Shown: piece after piece, positions 55,707 to 64,000 of the stretch
Layout: each line of letters starts with the position of its first letter
Position numbering within the stretch: the stretch's first letter is position 1
DNA from: Labilibaculum sp.
GTDB taxonomy: Bacteria > Bacteroidota > Bacteroidia > Bacteroidales > Marinifilaceae
Assembly (NCBI GenBank): GCA_016342745.1
Contig: JAEINT010000015.1
Location: forward strand, 98,621 to 162,620
Direction of reading: 5' to 3'
Length of the DNA stretch: 64,000 bases
Position numbers and translations under genes: made by a program
Notes under the pieces: model-generated
What the model was told of the DNA's origin: nothing
Databases searched by the model: none
What the model saw: only the letters and a program-made list of their open reading frames with translations

Positions 55707-56267
55707 ATGGACATTATAAAAACCAAGATTCCTGATCTTTTAATCATAAAACCTAAGGTATTCGAAGATGAAAGAGGATATTTTTTTGAAAGTTATAACG
55801 AAAGGGTTTTTCATGAAAAAGGTATAGATCTTGAGTTTGTTCAAGACAATGAGTCTAAATCGGGATATGGTGTTATCAGAGGCTTGCATTACCAACTTGC
55901 TCCATATTCTCAAACTAAGCTAGTAAGAGTAATAGAAGGAAAGGTATTCGATGTTGCCGTAGACTTGCGACAAGACTCTCCGACATATGGTCAATGGAGT
56001 GGCATTGAATTATCTGCAGAAAATAAAATTCAATTCCTTGTCCCTAAGGGATTTGCACACGGCTTTTCAGTTTTAAGCAAATCAGCAACCTTTATTTACA
56101 AGTGTGATAATTTGTACAATCAAGAGGCCGAGAGAGGAATTGCTTATAATGATCCATCTTTAAATATCGATTGGAGAATACAACCTGGCAAAGAAATAAT
56201 ATCGCCTAAGGATAGAGTATTACCAAACTTCAGGGAAGCTGAAAAAAACTTTAAATACAGCAAATAA
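55707..56267 (+). CDS. rfbC: dTDP-4-dehydrorhamnose 3,5-epimerase
   Basis: This 186-residue cupin-fold protein has PKVFEDERGYFFESYN, VQDNESKSGYGVIRGLHYQ (catalytic His), KVFDVAVDLRQDSPTYG and LVPKGFAHGFSVLS. It epimerises carbons 3 and 5 of the 4-keto sugar in dTDP-rhamnose synthesis. It is 2 bp before rfbD. Confidence 0.97.
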   Translation: MDIIKTKIPDLLIIKPKVFEDERGYFFESYNERVFHEKGIDLEFVQDNESKSGYGVIRGLHYQLAPYSQTKLVRVIEGKVFDVAVDLRQDSPTYGQWSGIELSAENKIQFLVPKGFAHGFSVLSKSATFIYKCDNLYNQEAERGIAYNDPSLNIDWRIQPGKEIISPKDRVLPNFREAEKNFKYSK

Positions 56268-56269
56268 AT

Positions 56270-57136
56270 ATGCTCACTATTCTAATTACAGGATCAAAAG
56301 GTCAATTGGGAACTGAAATTCAAGAACTGTCGGCACATCATCAAGACATTCAATTTTTCTTTACGGATATTGAAGAGCTTGATATTTGCTCCGCAGATGC
56401 AATCAGAACCTATGTGCATGGCAAGCCTATCGATTATATTATAAACTGTGCAGCATACACCAACGTTGATCAAGCCGAGAAAAATGAAGAAAAGGCTAGA
56501 GAAATTAACGCTGAGGCAGCAAAAAACCTAGCTAGCATAGCTATCGAAAAAGACATAACACTAATTCACATTTCTACAGACTATGTTTTCTCTGGCGAAA
56601 ACCACACCCCTTACACAGAACAAGAAAAAGCAAAACCATCTGGCATTTACGGAAAAACAAAATTTGAAGGAGAAGAATTTATTAGAAAGATATGCCCAAA
56701 GCATATCATCATACGCACTTCATGGCTCTACTCACCTTTTGGAAAAAATTTTCTTAAAACAATGCTTACTTTAGGTAAGGATAAAAAAGAGCTTGGCGTT
56801 GTAGTAGACCAAATTGGAACTCCAACTTACGCTTATGATTTAGCGGCATGTATTCTAGCAATCATCAATAAAACAACTAAGGATTTTTCTGAATACGGAA
56901 CGTATCATTATTCTAACGAAGGAGTATGTAGCTGGTATGATTTCGCCACTGATATTCAAATCATAGCAAAAAATAAGTGCAATATTAAAAGCATTGAAAG
57001 TAAAGATTTTCAAACTCTTGCAAAAAGACCTTACTACAGCGTCTTGAATAAATCGAAAATTAAACATATTTTTGCAATTGAAATACCACACTGGAAAAGT
57101 AGAATTGAACATTGTATTAGAAGAATTATTGAATAG
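56270..57136 (+). CDS. rfbD: dTDP-4-dehydrorhamnose reductase
   Basis: This 288-residue SDR has ITGSKGQLGTEIQEL, NCAAYTNVDQAE, STDYVFSGE, YGKTKFEGE and RTSWLYSPFGKNFLKTML. It performs the last reduction to dTDP-L-rhamnose. It is closely packed with rfbC, and the phosphohexomutase gene starts 23 bp later. Confidence 0.96.
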   Translation: MLTILITGSKGQLGTEIQELSAHHQDIQFFFTDIEELDICSADAIRTYVHGKPIDYIINCAAYTNVDQAEKNEEKAREINAEAAKNLASIAIEKDITLIHISTDYVFSGENHTPYTEQEKAKPSGIYGKTKFEGEEFIRKICPKHIIIRTSWLYSPFGKNFLKTMLTLGKDKKELGVVVDQIGTPTYAYDLAACILAIINKTTKDFSEYGTYHYSNEGVCSWYDFATDIQIIAKNKCNIKSIESKDFQTLAKRPYYSVLNKSKIKHIFAIEIPHWKSRIEHCIRRIIE

Positions 57137-57159
57137 TTAACCGAAGAAATTGTGTCAAA

Positions 57160-58905
57160 ATGAACAAAAGTGAGATTGTTGAAATCGTTAATGAAAAAGC
57201 TAAATCGTGGCTTGAGGGGAAGTATGATCAGGAAACCAAAAATGAAGTAAAATCTTTACTAGAAAAAGAAGATAATACTGATTTAATCGACTCATTCTAC
57301 AAAGATCTTGAGTTTGGTACTGGAGGATTACGTGGCAAAATGGGACCTGGAACTAACAGAATGAATATCTATACTGTTGGAGCTGCTACTCAAGGCTTAG
57401 CAAACTATATCAATAAAGCTTTTGCTGGACAAGTAAACCTATCAGTTTGCATTGGTTACGATTGTCGTAACAACAGTAAATTATTTTCTGATACAGTTGC
57501 CAATATTTTTTCGGCAAATGGTATTAAAGCATATATTTTTGAAGACCTAAGACCAACTCCTGAAATGTCTTTTGCAATTCGTCATTTAGGTTGTAAATCT
57601 GGTGTTATTATTACTGCATCGCACAACCCAAAAGAATACAATGGATACAAAGCTTATTGGGACGATGGCTCACAGCTAGTTACTCCTCATGATAAAAATG
57701 TTATTGATGAAGTTAAAGCTGTTAAACTTGAAGAAATTAAGTTCGAAGGCAATCCTGAGCTAATTGAGGTTCTGGGTGCTGATATGGACAAATTGTACTT
57801 AGATACTGTAAAAACACTATCTCTTTCTCCTGAGGCTATTAAGAATCAGAAAGATTTGAAAATTGTTTTTACGCCTTTACATGGAACAACCGTTAAATTG
57901 GTTCCAGATTCTCTTAAAAACTATGGTTTCGAGAATGTAATTCACGTTCCTGAACAAGATGTTGTAGATGGTAATTTCCCTACCGTTTGGTCGGCAAACC
58001 CAGAAGAACCTGAAGCTTTAAAAATGGCCGTAGACAAGGCTATTGAAGTAGATGCTGATTTAGTGATGGCTTGCGATCCTGATGGTGACCGTTTAGGAAT
58101 AGCAGTTCCTAATGACAAAGGAGAATGGGAAATCATTAACGGTAACCAAACTGCTCTAATCTTCAACTATTATCTAATTACAAGAAGAAAAGAACTAGGC
58201 TTGTTAACTGGAAATGACTATGTTGTTAAAACAATTGTAACAACAGAATTATTTAAAGATGTTGCAGAACAAAACAACGTTCAATGTTTTGATGCTTACA
58301 CTGGTTTTAAATGGATTGCTGATGTGATCAGAAAAAATCCTGAAAAGAACTACATAGGTGGTGGTGAGGAATCCTTTGGTTATATGCCAGGAGATTTCAC
58401 TCGCGATAAAGATGCCGTATCTTCTTGTAGTATTATGGCTGAAATTGCAGCTTGGGCTAAAGACCAAGGAAAAAATCTATTTGATATTTTAAAAGAAATA
58501 TACATCGAGTATGGTTATTCCAAAGAAAAAATGATCTACATCGTTCGTGAAGGTCTTCAAGGCTCTCAAGAAATCGAAAAACTGATGTATGATTACAGAA
58601 ATAATCGTCCGAAGGAAATTAACGGTTCAACACTTGTTTTGGTTAAAGATTATACAACTAGAATTGCTACAAACCCTGTAACTGGTGAAGAAACGGCACT
58701 TGACTTTGAAACCACAGCAGATGTTCTTCAATTCTACTTGGAAGATGGATCAAAAATTTCTGTTCGCCCATCGGGTACTGAACCAAAAATAAAATATTAT
58801 TTTGAAGTGCGTGAAACTCTTGACTCTATCGAGGATTTTTACGCTACTGAAGAAAAAGCGAATAAAAAAGTTCAAGGAATTATCGACTCTTTGAAATTAA
58901 ACTAA
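57160..58905 (+). CDS. Phosphohexomutase (phosphoglucomutase/phosphomannomutase family)
   Basis: This 581-residue protein has the four-domain alpha-D-phosphohexomutase pattern: GTGGLRGKMGPGTNRMN, active-site serine loop TASHNPKEYNGYK, metal loop DPDGDRLG, sugar-specificity GGGEESFGY and phosphate loop RPSGTEPKIKYYFE. Its length and sequence order resemble the larger PgcA-type enzymes. It interconverts glucose-6-phosphate and glucose-1-phosphate, the precursor for both Ugd (through UDP-glucose) and RfbA, which explains its place in this cluster. Confidence 0.94.
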   Translation: MNKSEIVEIVNEKAKSWLEGKYDQETKNEVKSLLEKEDNTDLIDSFYKDLEFGTGGLRGKMGPGTNRMNIYTVGAATQGLANYINKAFAGQVNLSVCIGYDCRNNSKLFSDTVANIFSANGIKAYIFEDLRPTPEMSFAIRHLGCKSGVIITASHNPKEYNGYKAYWDDGSQLVTPHDKNVIDEVKAVKLEEIKFEGNPELIEVLGADMDKLYLDTVKTLSLSPEAIKNQKDLKIVFTPLHGTTVKLVPDSLKNYGFENVIHVPEQDVVDGNFPTVWSANPEEPEALKMAVDKAIEVDADLVMACDPDGDRLGIAVPNDKGEWEIINGNQTALIFNYYLITRRKELGLLTGNDYVVKTIVTTELFKDVAEQNNVQCFDAYTGFKWIADVIRKNPEKNYIGGGEESFGYMPGDFTRDKDAVSSCSIMAEIAAWAKDQGKNLFDILKEIYIEYGYSKEKMIYIVREGLQGSQEIEKLMYDYRNNRPKEINGSTLVLVKDYTTRIATNPVTGEETALDFETTADVLQFYLEDGSKISVRPSGTEPKIKYYFEVRETLDSIEDFYATEEKANKKVQGIIDSLKLN

Positions 58906-58908
58906 TAC

Positions 58909-58942
58909 TTTAGGGTAGCCATTGCTACCCTAAACCTTTTTT
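58909..58942 (+). terminator. Terminator after the phosphohexomutase gene
   Basis: TTTAGGGTAGC (58909-58919) and GCTACCCTAAA (58924-58934), an 11-bp stem with a 4-nt loop, followed by CCTTTTTT. It ends 8 bp before the start codon of the receiver-PP2C gene, so that gene is reached only by read-through or its own promoter. Confidence 0.9.
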
Positions 58943-58949
58943 CTATCTT

Positions 58950-60170
58950 ATGGATAACAAAAGAACCATTCTATCTGTTGACGATTCTCCAATTAATAAC
59001 AAATTAATTGAAGCCTATTTCAGACGTGATTATATTGTAATCTCAAAAGAAGGAGGCCAGCAAGCTCTTGACTGGCTAAATGATAACATTCCTGATGTTA
59101 TTCTTCTAGATATTATGATGCCCGTAATGGATGGAATCGAAGTTCTAGAGAAAATCCAAGCCAATGAGAGGTTAAAAGAAATTCCTGTTATTATGGTTTC
59201 GGCCAAAACAGAAATGGAGAGCATTAAAGCAACGTTAAGCTTAGGTGCACAAGATTACGTAAAAAAGCCTATTGATTTTACCGAATTGCAATCCAAAATA
59301 TTAATTGCGTTCCAAATCAACGAGCAAAAACAAGAAATTTCGAAATACAAATCATATTTCGACATTCACCAAGGAATGATTCATGCAGGAAGAATTCAGA
59401 GATCTATTCTTCCTGATGCAGAGAATTTCCGCAGATTATTCTCAAAATCCTTTATCATTAACCTACCTAAACATGTTGTTAGTGGTGATTTTTACTGGAT
59501 ACAACAGAGTTTCCATAAGAAAAGCATTGGCTTATTTGATTGCACTGGACATGGTGTTCCTGCAGCTATGCTAACAATTATGGGCCAAATGGAACTTCAT
59601 ACGCTTTCTCAAAATGGAAATGAAGTCTCAGCAGAACATGTTTTTCCTTTGCTAAGCCAAAAATTTAGTAGAATTCTGAATACTTCAGGAGACACCTACA
59701 CGCAATATGATGGAATGGATGGACTATTTTGCTCTATTTATCCTCAGGACAATATTCTTGAATTTGTTGGTGCTAAAAGATCACTTGTATTGATTCGAAA
59801 AAATGCTGGTAGCCTAAAAACAGACAGCGAAATAATTGAAGCTAAAGATAAAAACGAAGAATTTTCATTATTTGAAGTTCAAGGAGATCGTAATACAATT
59901 GGCAAAGAATCGGAATTTGCTGAATTCACCACAAAAAAGATCGAAACGCAGCCAGGAGACCGTGTTTTTATGTATACTGATGGAATAACGGATCAACTAG
60001 GCGGACAACAGCTAAAAACGCTTAAAAAGAAGCAGTTTTATGAAAAACTAATGTCTATTCAATCAAAATCTATCAATCTTCAGAAATCTGATATTTTTAA
60101 CTGGTTTGAAAACTGGAAAGAAAACAACGAACAAACTGATGATATTTTAATTATTGGTATTGAACTTTAA
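58950..60170 (+). CDS. Response-regulator receiver fused to PP2C-type (SpoIIE) phosphatase
   Basis: This 406-residue protein has an N-terminal receiver domain with the acidic pair at 11-12 (SVDDSPINN), phospho-Asp54 (PDVILLDIMMP) and Lys in VKKPIDF. A coiled linker and a SpoIIE/PP2C domain follow: HVVSGDFYWIQ, LFDCTGHGVPAAMLT and the C-terminal GDRVFMYTDGITDQ. It should dephosphorylate serine/threonine phosphoproteins of the STAS or SiaC type when its receiver is phosphorylated. It converges on the helicase gene; their stop codons overlap. Confidence 0.93.
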   Translation: MDNKRTILSVDDSPINNKLIEAYFRRDYIVISKEGGQQALDWLNDNIPDVILLDIMMPVMDGIEVLEKIQANERLKEIPVIMVSAKTEMESIKATLSLGAQDYVKKPIDFTELQSKILIAFQINEQKQEISKYKSYFDIHQGMIHAGRIQRSILPDAENFRRLFSKSFIINLPKHVVSGDFYWIQQSFHKKSIGLFDCTGHGVPAAMLTIMGQMELHTLSQNGNEVSAEHVFPLLSQKFSRILNTSGDTYTQYDGMDGLFCSIYPQDNILEFVGAKRSLVLIRKNAGSLKTDSEIIEAKDKNEEFSLFEVQGDRNTIGKESEFAEFTTKKIETQPGDRVFMYTDGITDQLGGQQLKTLKKKQFYEKLMSIQSKSINLQKSDIFNWFENWKENNEQTDDILIIGIEL

Positions 60171-61600
60171 AATTCTGGTTCATCGGGAAAAAATTCTTTT
60201 TTAAAATTCACTAAAAATAATTTTTCAGTGGCACGTGTAACGGCTGTATATAACCAGCGATAGTATTCTTGTGTCAATAACTCGTCGGTTAGATAACCTT
60301 GATCAACAAAAACAGCCTTCCATTGTCCACCTTGTGCTTTATGGCAGGTTACCGCATAGGAAAACTTGACTTGCAATGCATTAAAGAACTTATTGTCTCT
60401 AATCTTCTCGTAGCGCTTCTTTTTTGATCTTATGTCTGCATAATCCTCCGCAATTGTAAAGAACAACTTTTTATTCTCTTCATAAGCAAGAGAAGCTGTC
60501 TCAATATCAAGCGTGTCCAACATAATCATAGTATCCAATTCAACATCTTTGTAATCGGGAAAACGAATGGTGACCTCAGCATATCTGAAACCATACCTTT
60601 CAACATGTCTGTGTATTCGAACAATTTCTACAATATCACCATTGGCAATAAAATCCATTTCCTTTATGTCCTCAGCCCAGAAATAATTATTTTTCACAAC
60701 CATCAAATAATCACCACTACAAATTTCATCTTCTCGATACAAAACGGTATTTCGAATTCCCTGATTAAATTTATTAGCTCGTTTATTCGATCGACTAACC
60801 ACAATCGTATCTTCCAAACCAAATTCAGAGTGCGCATTCGAAATTTCATCAATCAATTCCGCGCCACCAATTCGAAATATATCTGGAAACTTTTCAGTTG
60901 ACAAAGCTGGAAAACCACTTCTTTCATCAGCAAGCATACATCTAAGTTCTGTCGCATTCATCAATATTCCTGAATCCTGATTCTGACGTACAACTTGGGT
61001 TAATATGATTTCTTCAACTGACAAATTATACGACGATTCTACTTCTTGAGGATCAAGAGCTGGACTAATATCTAAACCAATAGGAGGCAACTGAGCTGTA
61101 TCACCTATTAAAATTAACCTGCAATTTTTTCCAAAAAAAACATATTGCATTAAATCATCCAATAACCTTCCCGATCCAAAAACCGATGCTTCTCCCGAAT
61201 AATTTGAGATCATTGAAGCCTCATCAACAATAAAAACAGTATTCGTATGCAGGTTACGATCTAAAGAAAACTCTCCAAAACCATCCGTAAGAGATTTTTG
61301 CCGGTAGATTTTTTTATGAATGGTATATGCGACCTTTTTTGAATAAAAAGTTAACACTTTAGCAGCCCTTCCTGTTGGCGCTAAAAGCACCGAATTGATT
61401 TTTAATTGGTCCAAAACGGCAACTAAAGCACTTACTAAAGTAGTTTTTCCCGTTCCTGCATAACCTTTTAATAAAAAAACTCCCTGCTTATCATTATTAG
61501 TTACATAATCTGCTAAACAGTCTATTGCCCTTTGCTGATCTTCGGTTGGATCGAATCGCAAACACTCTTTTATCATTAAGGCAATATGTTTTTTTAGCAT
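60167..61600 (-). CDS. RecD-like superfamily 1 DNA helicase
   Basis: This 477-residue protein has helicase motif I GYAGTGKTTLVSAL, motif II VFIVDEASMISN, motif III LILIGDTAQLPPIG, and the C-terminal UvrD-type motifs VTCHKAQGGQWKAVFVDQG and YTAVTRATEKLFLV. It is shorter than RecD2 and lacks its N-terminal helix-hairpin-helix region, nearer to Dda/Pif1-like helicases. It should unwind DNA 5'-3' in repair or replication. Its stop codon overlaps that of the convergent gene. Confidence 0.9.
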   Translation of the reverse strand: MLKKHIALMIKECLRFDPTEDQQRAIDCLADYVTNNDKQGVFLLKGYAGTGKTTLVSALVAVLDQLKINSVLLAPTGRAAKVLTFYSKKVAYTIHKKIYRQKSLTDGFGEFSLDRNLHTNTVFIVDEASMISNYSGEASVFGSGRLLDDLMQYVFFGKNCRLILIGDTAQLPPIGLDISPALDPQEVESSYNLSVEEIILTQVVRQNQDSGILMNATELRCMLADERSGFPALSTEKFPDIFRIGGAELIDEISNAHSEFGLEDTIVVSRSNKRANKFNQGIRNTVLYREDEICSGDYLMVVKNNYFWAEDIKEMDFIANGDIVEIVRIHRHVERYGFRYAEVTIRFPDYKDVELDTMIMLDTLDIETASLAYEENKKLFFTIAEDYADIRSKKKRYEKIRDNKFFNALQVKFSYAVTCHKAQGGQWKAVFVDQGYLTDELLTQEYYRWLYTAVTRATEKLFLVNFKKEFFPDEPEF

Positions 61601-61649
61601 TTCTGTTAATTTTAACGGCTAGAAAAAATAGCCAAATAGATTTTTTTTT

Positions 61650-61657
61650 TAAATTTG
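61650..61657 (+). promoter_or_regulatory. -7 box for the 61689 gene
   Basis: TAAATTTG, a perfect TAnnTTTG match after a T-run, 32 bp before the start codon. A minus-strand match, TAAGTTTG (61669-61662), could drive the divergent helicase gene. Confidence 0.42.
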
Positions 61658-61688
61658 CAGACAAACTTACAAACTAATAAGAATAAAA

Positions 61689-62330
61689 ATGAAAAAAGTC
61701 TTTCAAATCTTACTTGCCATAGCTATTGTTGTACTTGCTTTTTTAGCATACCAAAGCATTATGAAACCAATCGAATTTGGTAAAATCAAAAAGCAAAGAT
61801 ACGATAGAATTACTGAACAGTTGAAAGATATTCGTAAAGCAGAAGGTGCTTACAAAGATGTACACGGTAAATATACTGGAAGTTTTGACACCTTAATCAG
61901 CTTTATCAAATTGGATTCAATGCCTTTGATTAAATCAATTGGTTCTCTAACAGATGAGCAAGTTGAAGCAGGAATGACAGAAAAAGAAGCTGCTAAAAAA
62001 GGATTTATCACTCGTGATACAATTATGATTGCTGCTTTAGATACTATTTTTGGAAAAGAATATCCAATTGAGAACTTGCGTGTGGTACCTTTCACAAAAG
62101 GACAAAGTGAATTTAAATTGGGTGCTGGTGTATTTGTAACTGGATCTAACGTAAAAGTTCAAGTATTCGAAGCTAAAATTTCTAACATGGATATCTTTGC
62201 TGACATATTTGAAGAATATAGAGAAGAAATTCTTGAAGAAAATGGAAACCGTATTCGTTTAAATAAATATCCAGGACTAAAAGTTGGTTCTCTTGAAGAA
62301 GCTAACAACAATGCTGGTAACTGGGAATAA
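61689..62330 (+). CDS. Conserved hypothetical protein with N-terminal membrane anchor
   Basis: I do not recognise this 213-residue protein by function. It has one N-terminal membrane helix (VFQILLAIAIVVLAFLAYQSI) followed by an amphipathic helix (RYDRITEQLKDIRKAEGAYKDVHGKYTGSF). The anchor-helix plus KADGAY-like pattern recalls pilin-like or type II secretion pseudopilin domains of unknown role, but no GFxxxE prepilin site is present. It is 14 bp upstream of the DUF3822 gene, so the two are probably co-transcribed. Confidence 0.8.
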   Translation: MKKVFQILLAIAIVVLAFLAYQSIMKPIEFGKIKKQRYDRITEQLKDIRKAEGAYKDVHGKYTGSFDTLISFIKLDSMPLIKSIGSLTDEQVEAGMTEKEAAKKGFITRDTIMIAALDTIFGKEYPIENLRVVPFTKGQSEFKLGAGVFVTGSNVKVQVFEAKISNMDIFADIFEEYREEILEENGNRIRLNKYPGLKVGSLEEANNNAGNWE

Positions 62331-62344
62331 ATATAGAATACTCT

Positions 62345-63193
62345 ATGAACGACTTTGTATTTGTTGATACGTCATTTGATAAAAACAAAACAAAAGAATA
62401 TGTACTATCCATCCAGGTAAGCCTGGATGGATTTTCTTTTACTGTACTGAACGGTAATAAGAAATGTATTGTGCTTAACCGCTTCTCTCCCTTCCTTAAA
62501 AATGGAGATAAGAACCCTATTGCCTCGTTTGTTGAACTGGTTCGAAATCACGAACTACTCAATTTGGATTTTAAACAGATAACTGTATTGTGGGTTAGCA
62601 ATAAAATTCTAATTCTTCCTGAAGAATTTTTCTCTGAAGAATTTGCATTTGAAAGCTTCCAATTATCGCATGATTTAAAAACAGAGGATAGTTTACTTTG
62701 GAATAAAATTCCTGAGTTAAATGCTTGGGGTGTTTTTTCAATACCTACCTGCATTACTGATTTTATTCACTCCCACTTCGCAAACGTAAAACTATATCAT
62801 CATAGTTTACCTTTTTTCTCGTTGTCGTTAAAAGAAAAGTTACCGGATGGTCATCCTCAAGTTTTTCTAAATGTTCAAAATGATTTCTTTCATGTGATTA
62901 TTCCTGATCGAAAAGGAAAACATTTCATCAATACTTTTACCTACAATACCGATTCGGATTTAGCTTATTACATCCTTAATATTTTTAAGCAACAAAATCT
63001 GAACAACGAGCGAAGCAAGTTAATTATTGATGGAGCAGTTCAAGAAGAAAGTAAAGTAGTTCAACTACTAAAAAAATATTTAGGCCAGGTCGAAGTAAAG
63101 TTGCTTCCTTTGGAATTCAGAATTAACGGTAGTATTCCTCACAAAGAATACAATCAATTTATTAATTTACTAAATTTATCCAAGTGCGAATAG
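62345..63193 (+). CDS. DUF3822 family protein
   Basis: This 282-residue protein resembles the Bacteroidota family DUF3822, a likely actin/ASKHA-like ATPase fold (SIQVSLDGFSFTVLNG, HPQVFLNVQNDFFHVIIPDRKGKHFINTF, SKLIIDGAVQEES). It has no signal peptide. Its function is unknown. It precedes rsmD, a pairing I recall from other Bacteroidota, with a 10-bp overlap. Confidence 0.83.
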   Translation: MNDFVFVDTSFDKNKTKEYVLSIQVSLDGFSFTVLNGNKKCIVLNRFSPFLKNGDKNPIASFVELVRNHELLNLDFKQITVLWVSNKILILPEEFFSEEFAFESFQLSHDLKTEDSLLWNKIPELNAWGVFSIPTCITDFIHSHFANVKLYHHSLPFFSLSLKEKLPDGHPQVFLNVQNDFFHVIIPDRKGKHFINTFTYNTDSDLAYYILNIFKQQNLNNERSKLIIDGAVQEESKVVQLLKKYLGQVEVKLLPLEFRINGSIPHKEYNQFINLLNLSKCE

Positions 63194-63720
63194 TAAGTGG
63201 GACACATAAAGGAAGAAGGATAACACCGGATAAAAGTTTTAAAGCAAGGCCAACAACTGATTTTGCTAAAGAAAATCTTTTTAACGTCATAAATAACCTA
63301 ATTGAGTTAGAAGATTTATACGTTTTAGATCTTTTTGGAGGTACTGGAGGAATTAGCTACGAATTTGCCTCTAGAGGCGCTAAAAAGGTGATCTGTGTGG
63401 AAAAAGATTACCGCCACTTCACTTTCATTCAAAAGACAATTAAGGATTTGAAATTTGAGCAAATATTAGCAATCAAATCTGATGTATTTCGCTTTTTAAG
63501 AAATTACGCTCAGAAGTTTGATCTTATTTTTGCTGATCCTCCTTATGATCTTCGATCAATTGAAACCATTCCTGAATTGGTTTTTGAAAAAGAATTATTA
63601 GCTGAAGATGGAATATTAATCGTTGAACACGGTTCGAAAAATGATTTTTCGACTCACCCAAACTTTTTTGAATTGAGAACCTATGGAAGCGTAAATTTCA
63701 GCTTCTTTAAGTTAAAGTGA
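63184..63720 (+). CDS. rsmD: 16S rRNA (guanine(966)-N2)-methyltransferase
   Basis: This 178-residue protein opens RIVSGTHKGRRITP, the RsmD signature, with RPTTDFAKENLFNVI, SAM-binding LDLFGGTGGISYEFASRG and catalytic DPPYDL. It methylates G966 of 16S rRNA. The start codon is GTG, within the last codons of the DUF3822 gene, so translation is probably coupled. Confidence 0.95.
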   Translation: MRIVSGTHKGRRITPDKSFKARPTTDFAKENLFNVINNLIELEDLYVLDLFGGTGGISYEFASRGAKKVICVEKDYRHFTFIQKTIKDLKFEQILAIKSDVFRFLRNYAQKFDLIFADPPYDLRSIETIPELVFEKELLAEDGILIVEHGSKNDFSTHPNFFELRTYGSVNFSFFKLK

Positions 63721-63836
63721 GTTCCCAAATAAGGCTTTGTAAAAAAAAAAGAATTTTTATCAAATCGTAACACTCTCAAAACCGCTATTTTACTATATCA
63801 AGAGAGGATCTAGCGTAAAAAAAAATCAATCAGATA

Positions 63837-63866
63837 TTGCAAGTAAAAAAACTTGCATTATCTTTG
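63837..63866 (+). promoter_or_regulatory. Promoter of the tRNA-Asp gene
   Basis: TTG (63837-63839), 19 bp, then TATCTTTG (63859-63866), a perfect Bacteroidota -33/-7 pair. Transcription would start about 60 nt before the tRNA. Confidence 0.68.
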
Positions 63867-63929
63867 CATCGCATTCAGGAAAAGGTATGGCTAACGAGTC
63901 AACTAAAATAAATATTTCTGTAGCATTTT

Positions 63930-64000
63930 GGTTTGGTAGTTCAGTTGGTTAGAATACATGCCTGTCACGCATGGGGTCGCGAGTTCGAGTCTCGTCCAGA
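63930..64000 (+). tRNA. tRNA-Asp (GUC), partial at window edge
   Basis: The acceptor 5' strand GGTTTGG begins at 63930. The D arm, the anticodon stem CATGC/GCATG with loop CTGTCAC (anticodon GTC at 63964-63966) and the T arm with TTCGAGT all fold normally. The last two acceptor bases, the discriminator and CCA are outside the window. The anticodon GUC reads Asp codons. Confidence 0.95.

Noticed and set aside
58950..60170. Naming the receiver-PP2C protein SiaA.
   Set aside because: SiaA is a membrane protein with a periplasmic sensor and HAMP; this protein is soluble with a receiver and lies 18 kb from siaB/siaC.
1..64000. Mobile elements, CRISPR arrays, prophage or toxin-antitoxin pairs.
   Set aside because: No transposase, integrase, regular repeat-spacer pattern or typical small toxin gene was seen on either strand.

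Overview
The window is AT-rich chromosomal DNA from a member of the Bacteroidota. The evidence is a SusC/SusD pair, GH97, BlaI/M56 pairs with TonB C-terminal tails, DUF3822 next to rsmD, SiaB/SiaC-type proteins, and Bacteroidota-type -7 promoter boxes (TAnnTTTG). The gene set and base composition fit a marine or sediment anaerobe of the Marinilabiliales (Marinifilum/Labilibaculum-like). That placement is inference. I see no insertion sequence, phage, CRISPR array or integron; almost all DNA is accounted for by intact genes.

Layout. (1) 1-11903 is a polysaccharide utilisation locus on the minus strand: SusC, SusD, a GH36-like enzyme with a discoidin-like domain, and a GH97 enzyme cut by the window edge. 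It is preceded by a membrane-spanning AraC-type regulator that lacks kinase and receiver domains. Two near-identical 28-bp sites, each holding two TGACCAA half-sites exactly 21 bp apart, lie upstream of susC and of the regulator gene; they are strong candidates for its operators. (2) 12222-16055 holds a GNAT enzyme, a membrane protein with a LAS-type zinc peptidase signature, an SRPBCC protein and a TPR histidine kinase. (3) 16272-29789 holds an FKBP lipoprotein, two BlaI/M56 sensor pairs each preceded by three BlaI-type palindromes, a CPPC thioredoxin, a sulfatase, a cytochrome b/Rieske/octaheme-TPR electron-transfer operon, and tag. (4) 29885-35433 holds a POTRA-barrel protein, a MATE exporter and a DPP IV-like peptidase. 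(5) 35677-41156 holds a three-gene operon ending in a very large TerB/ABC/permease fusion, facing a SiaC/SiaB phospho-switch pair.

(6) 41242-51331 is mostly housekeeping: THUMP methyltransferase, S41 protease, a degenerate receiver-Hpt protein, guaA, a C1 peptidase, and the rpsA-STAS-rnz cluster. (7) 51623-58905 holds a PhnA-domain protein and a nucleotide-sugar block (ugd, UDP-glucuronate decarboxylase, rfbA, rfbC, rfbD, a phosphohexomutase) without rfbB. (8) 58950-64000 holds a receiver-PP2C phosphatase, a RecD-like helicase, two conserved hypothetical proteins (one DUF3822), rsmD, and a tRNA-Asp cut by the right edge.

The most interesting signals are the candidate operators tying the one-component Sus regulator to its locus, the duplicated BlaI regulons with promoter-embedded operators, the SiaB/SiaC pair facing the TerB-ABC fusion with possible partner-switch parts (STAS, PP2C) elsewhere in the window, and the bc-type complex with a dedicated octaheme-TPR cytochrome.
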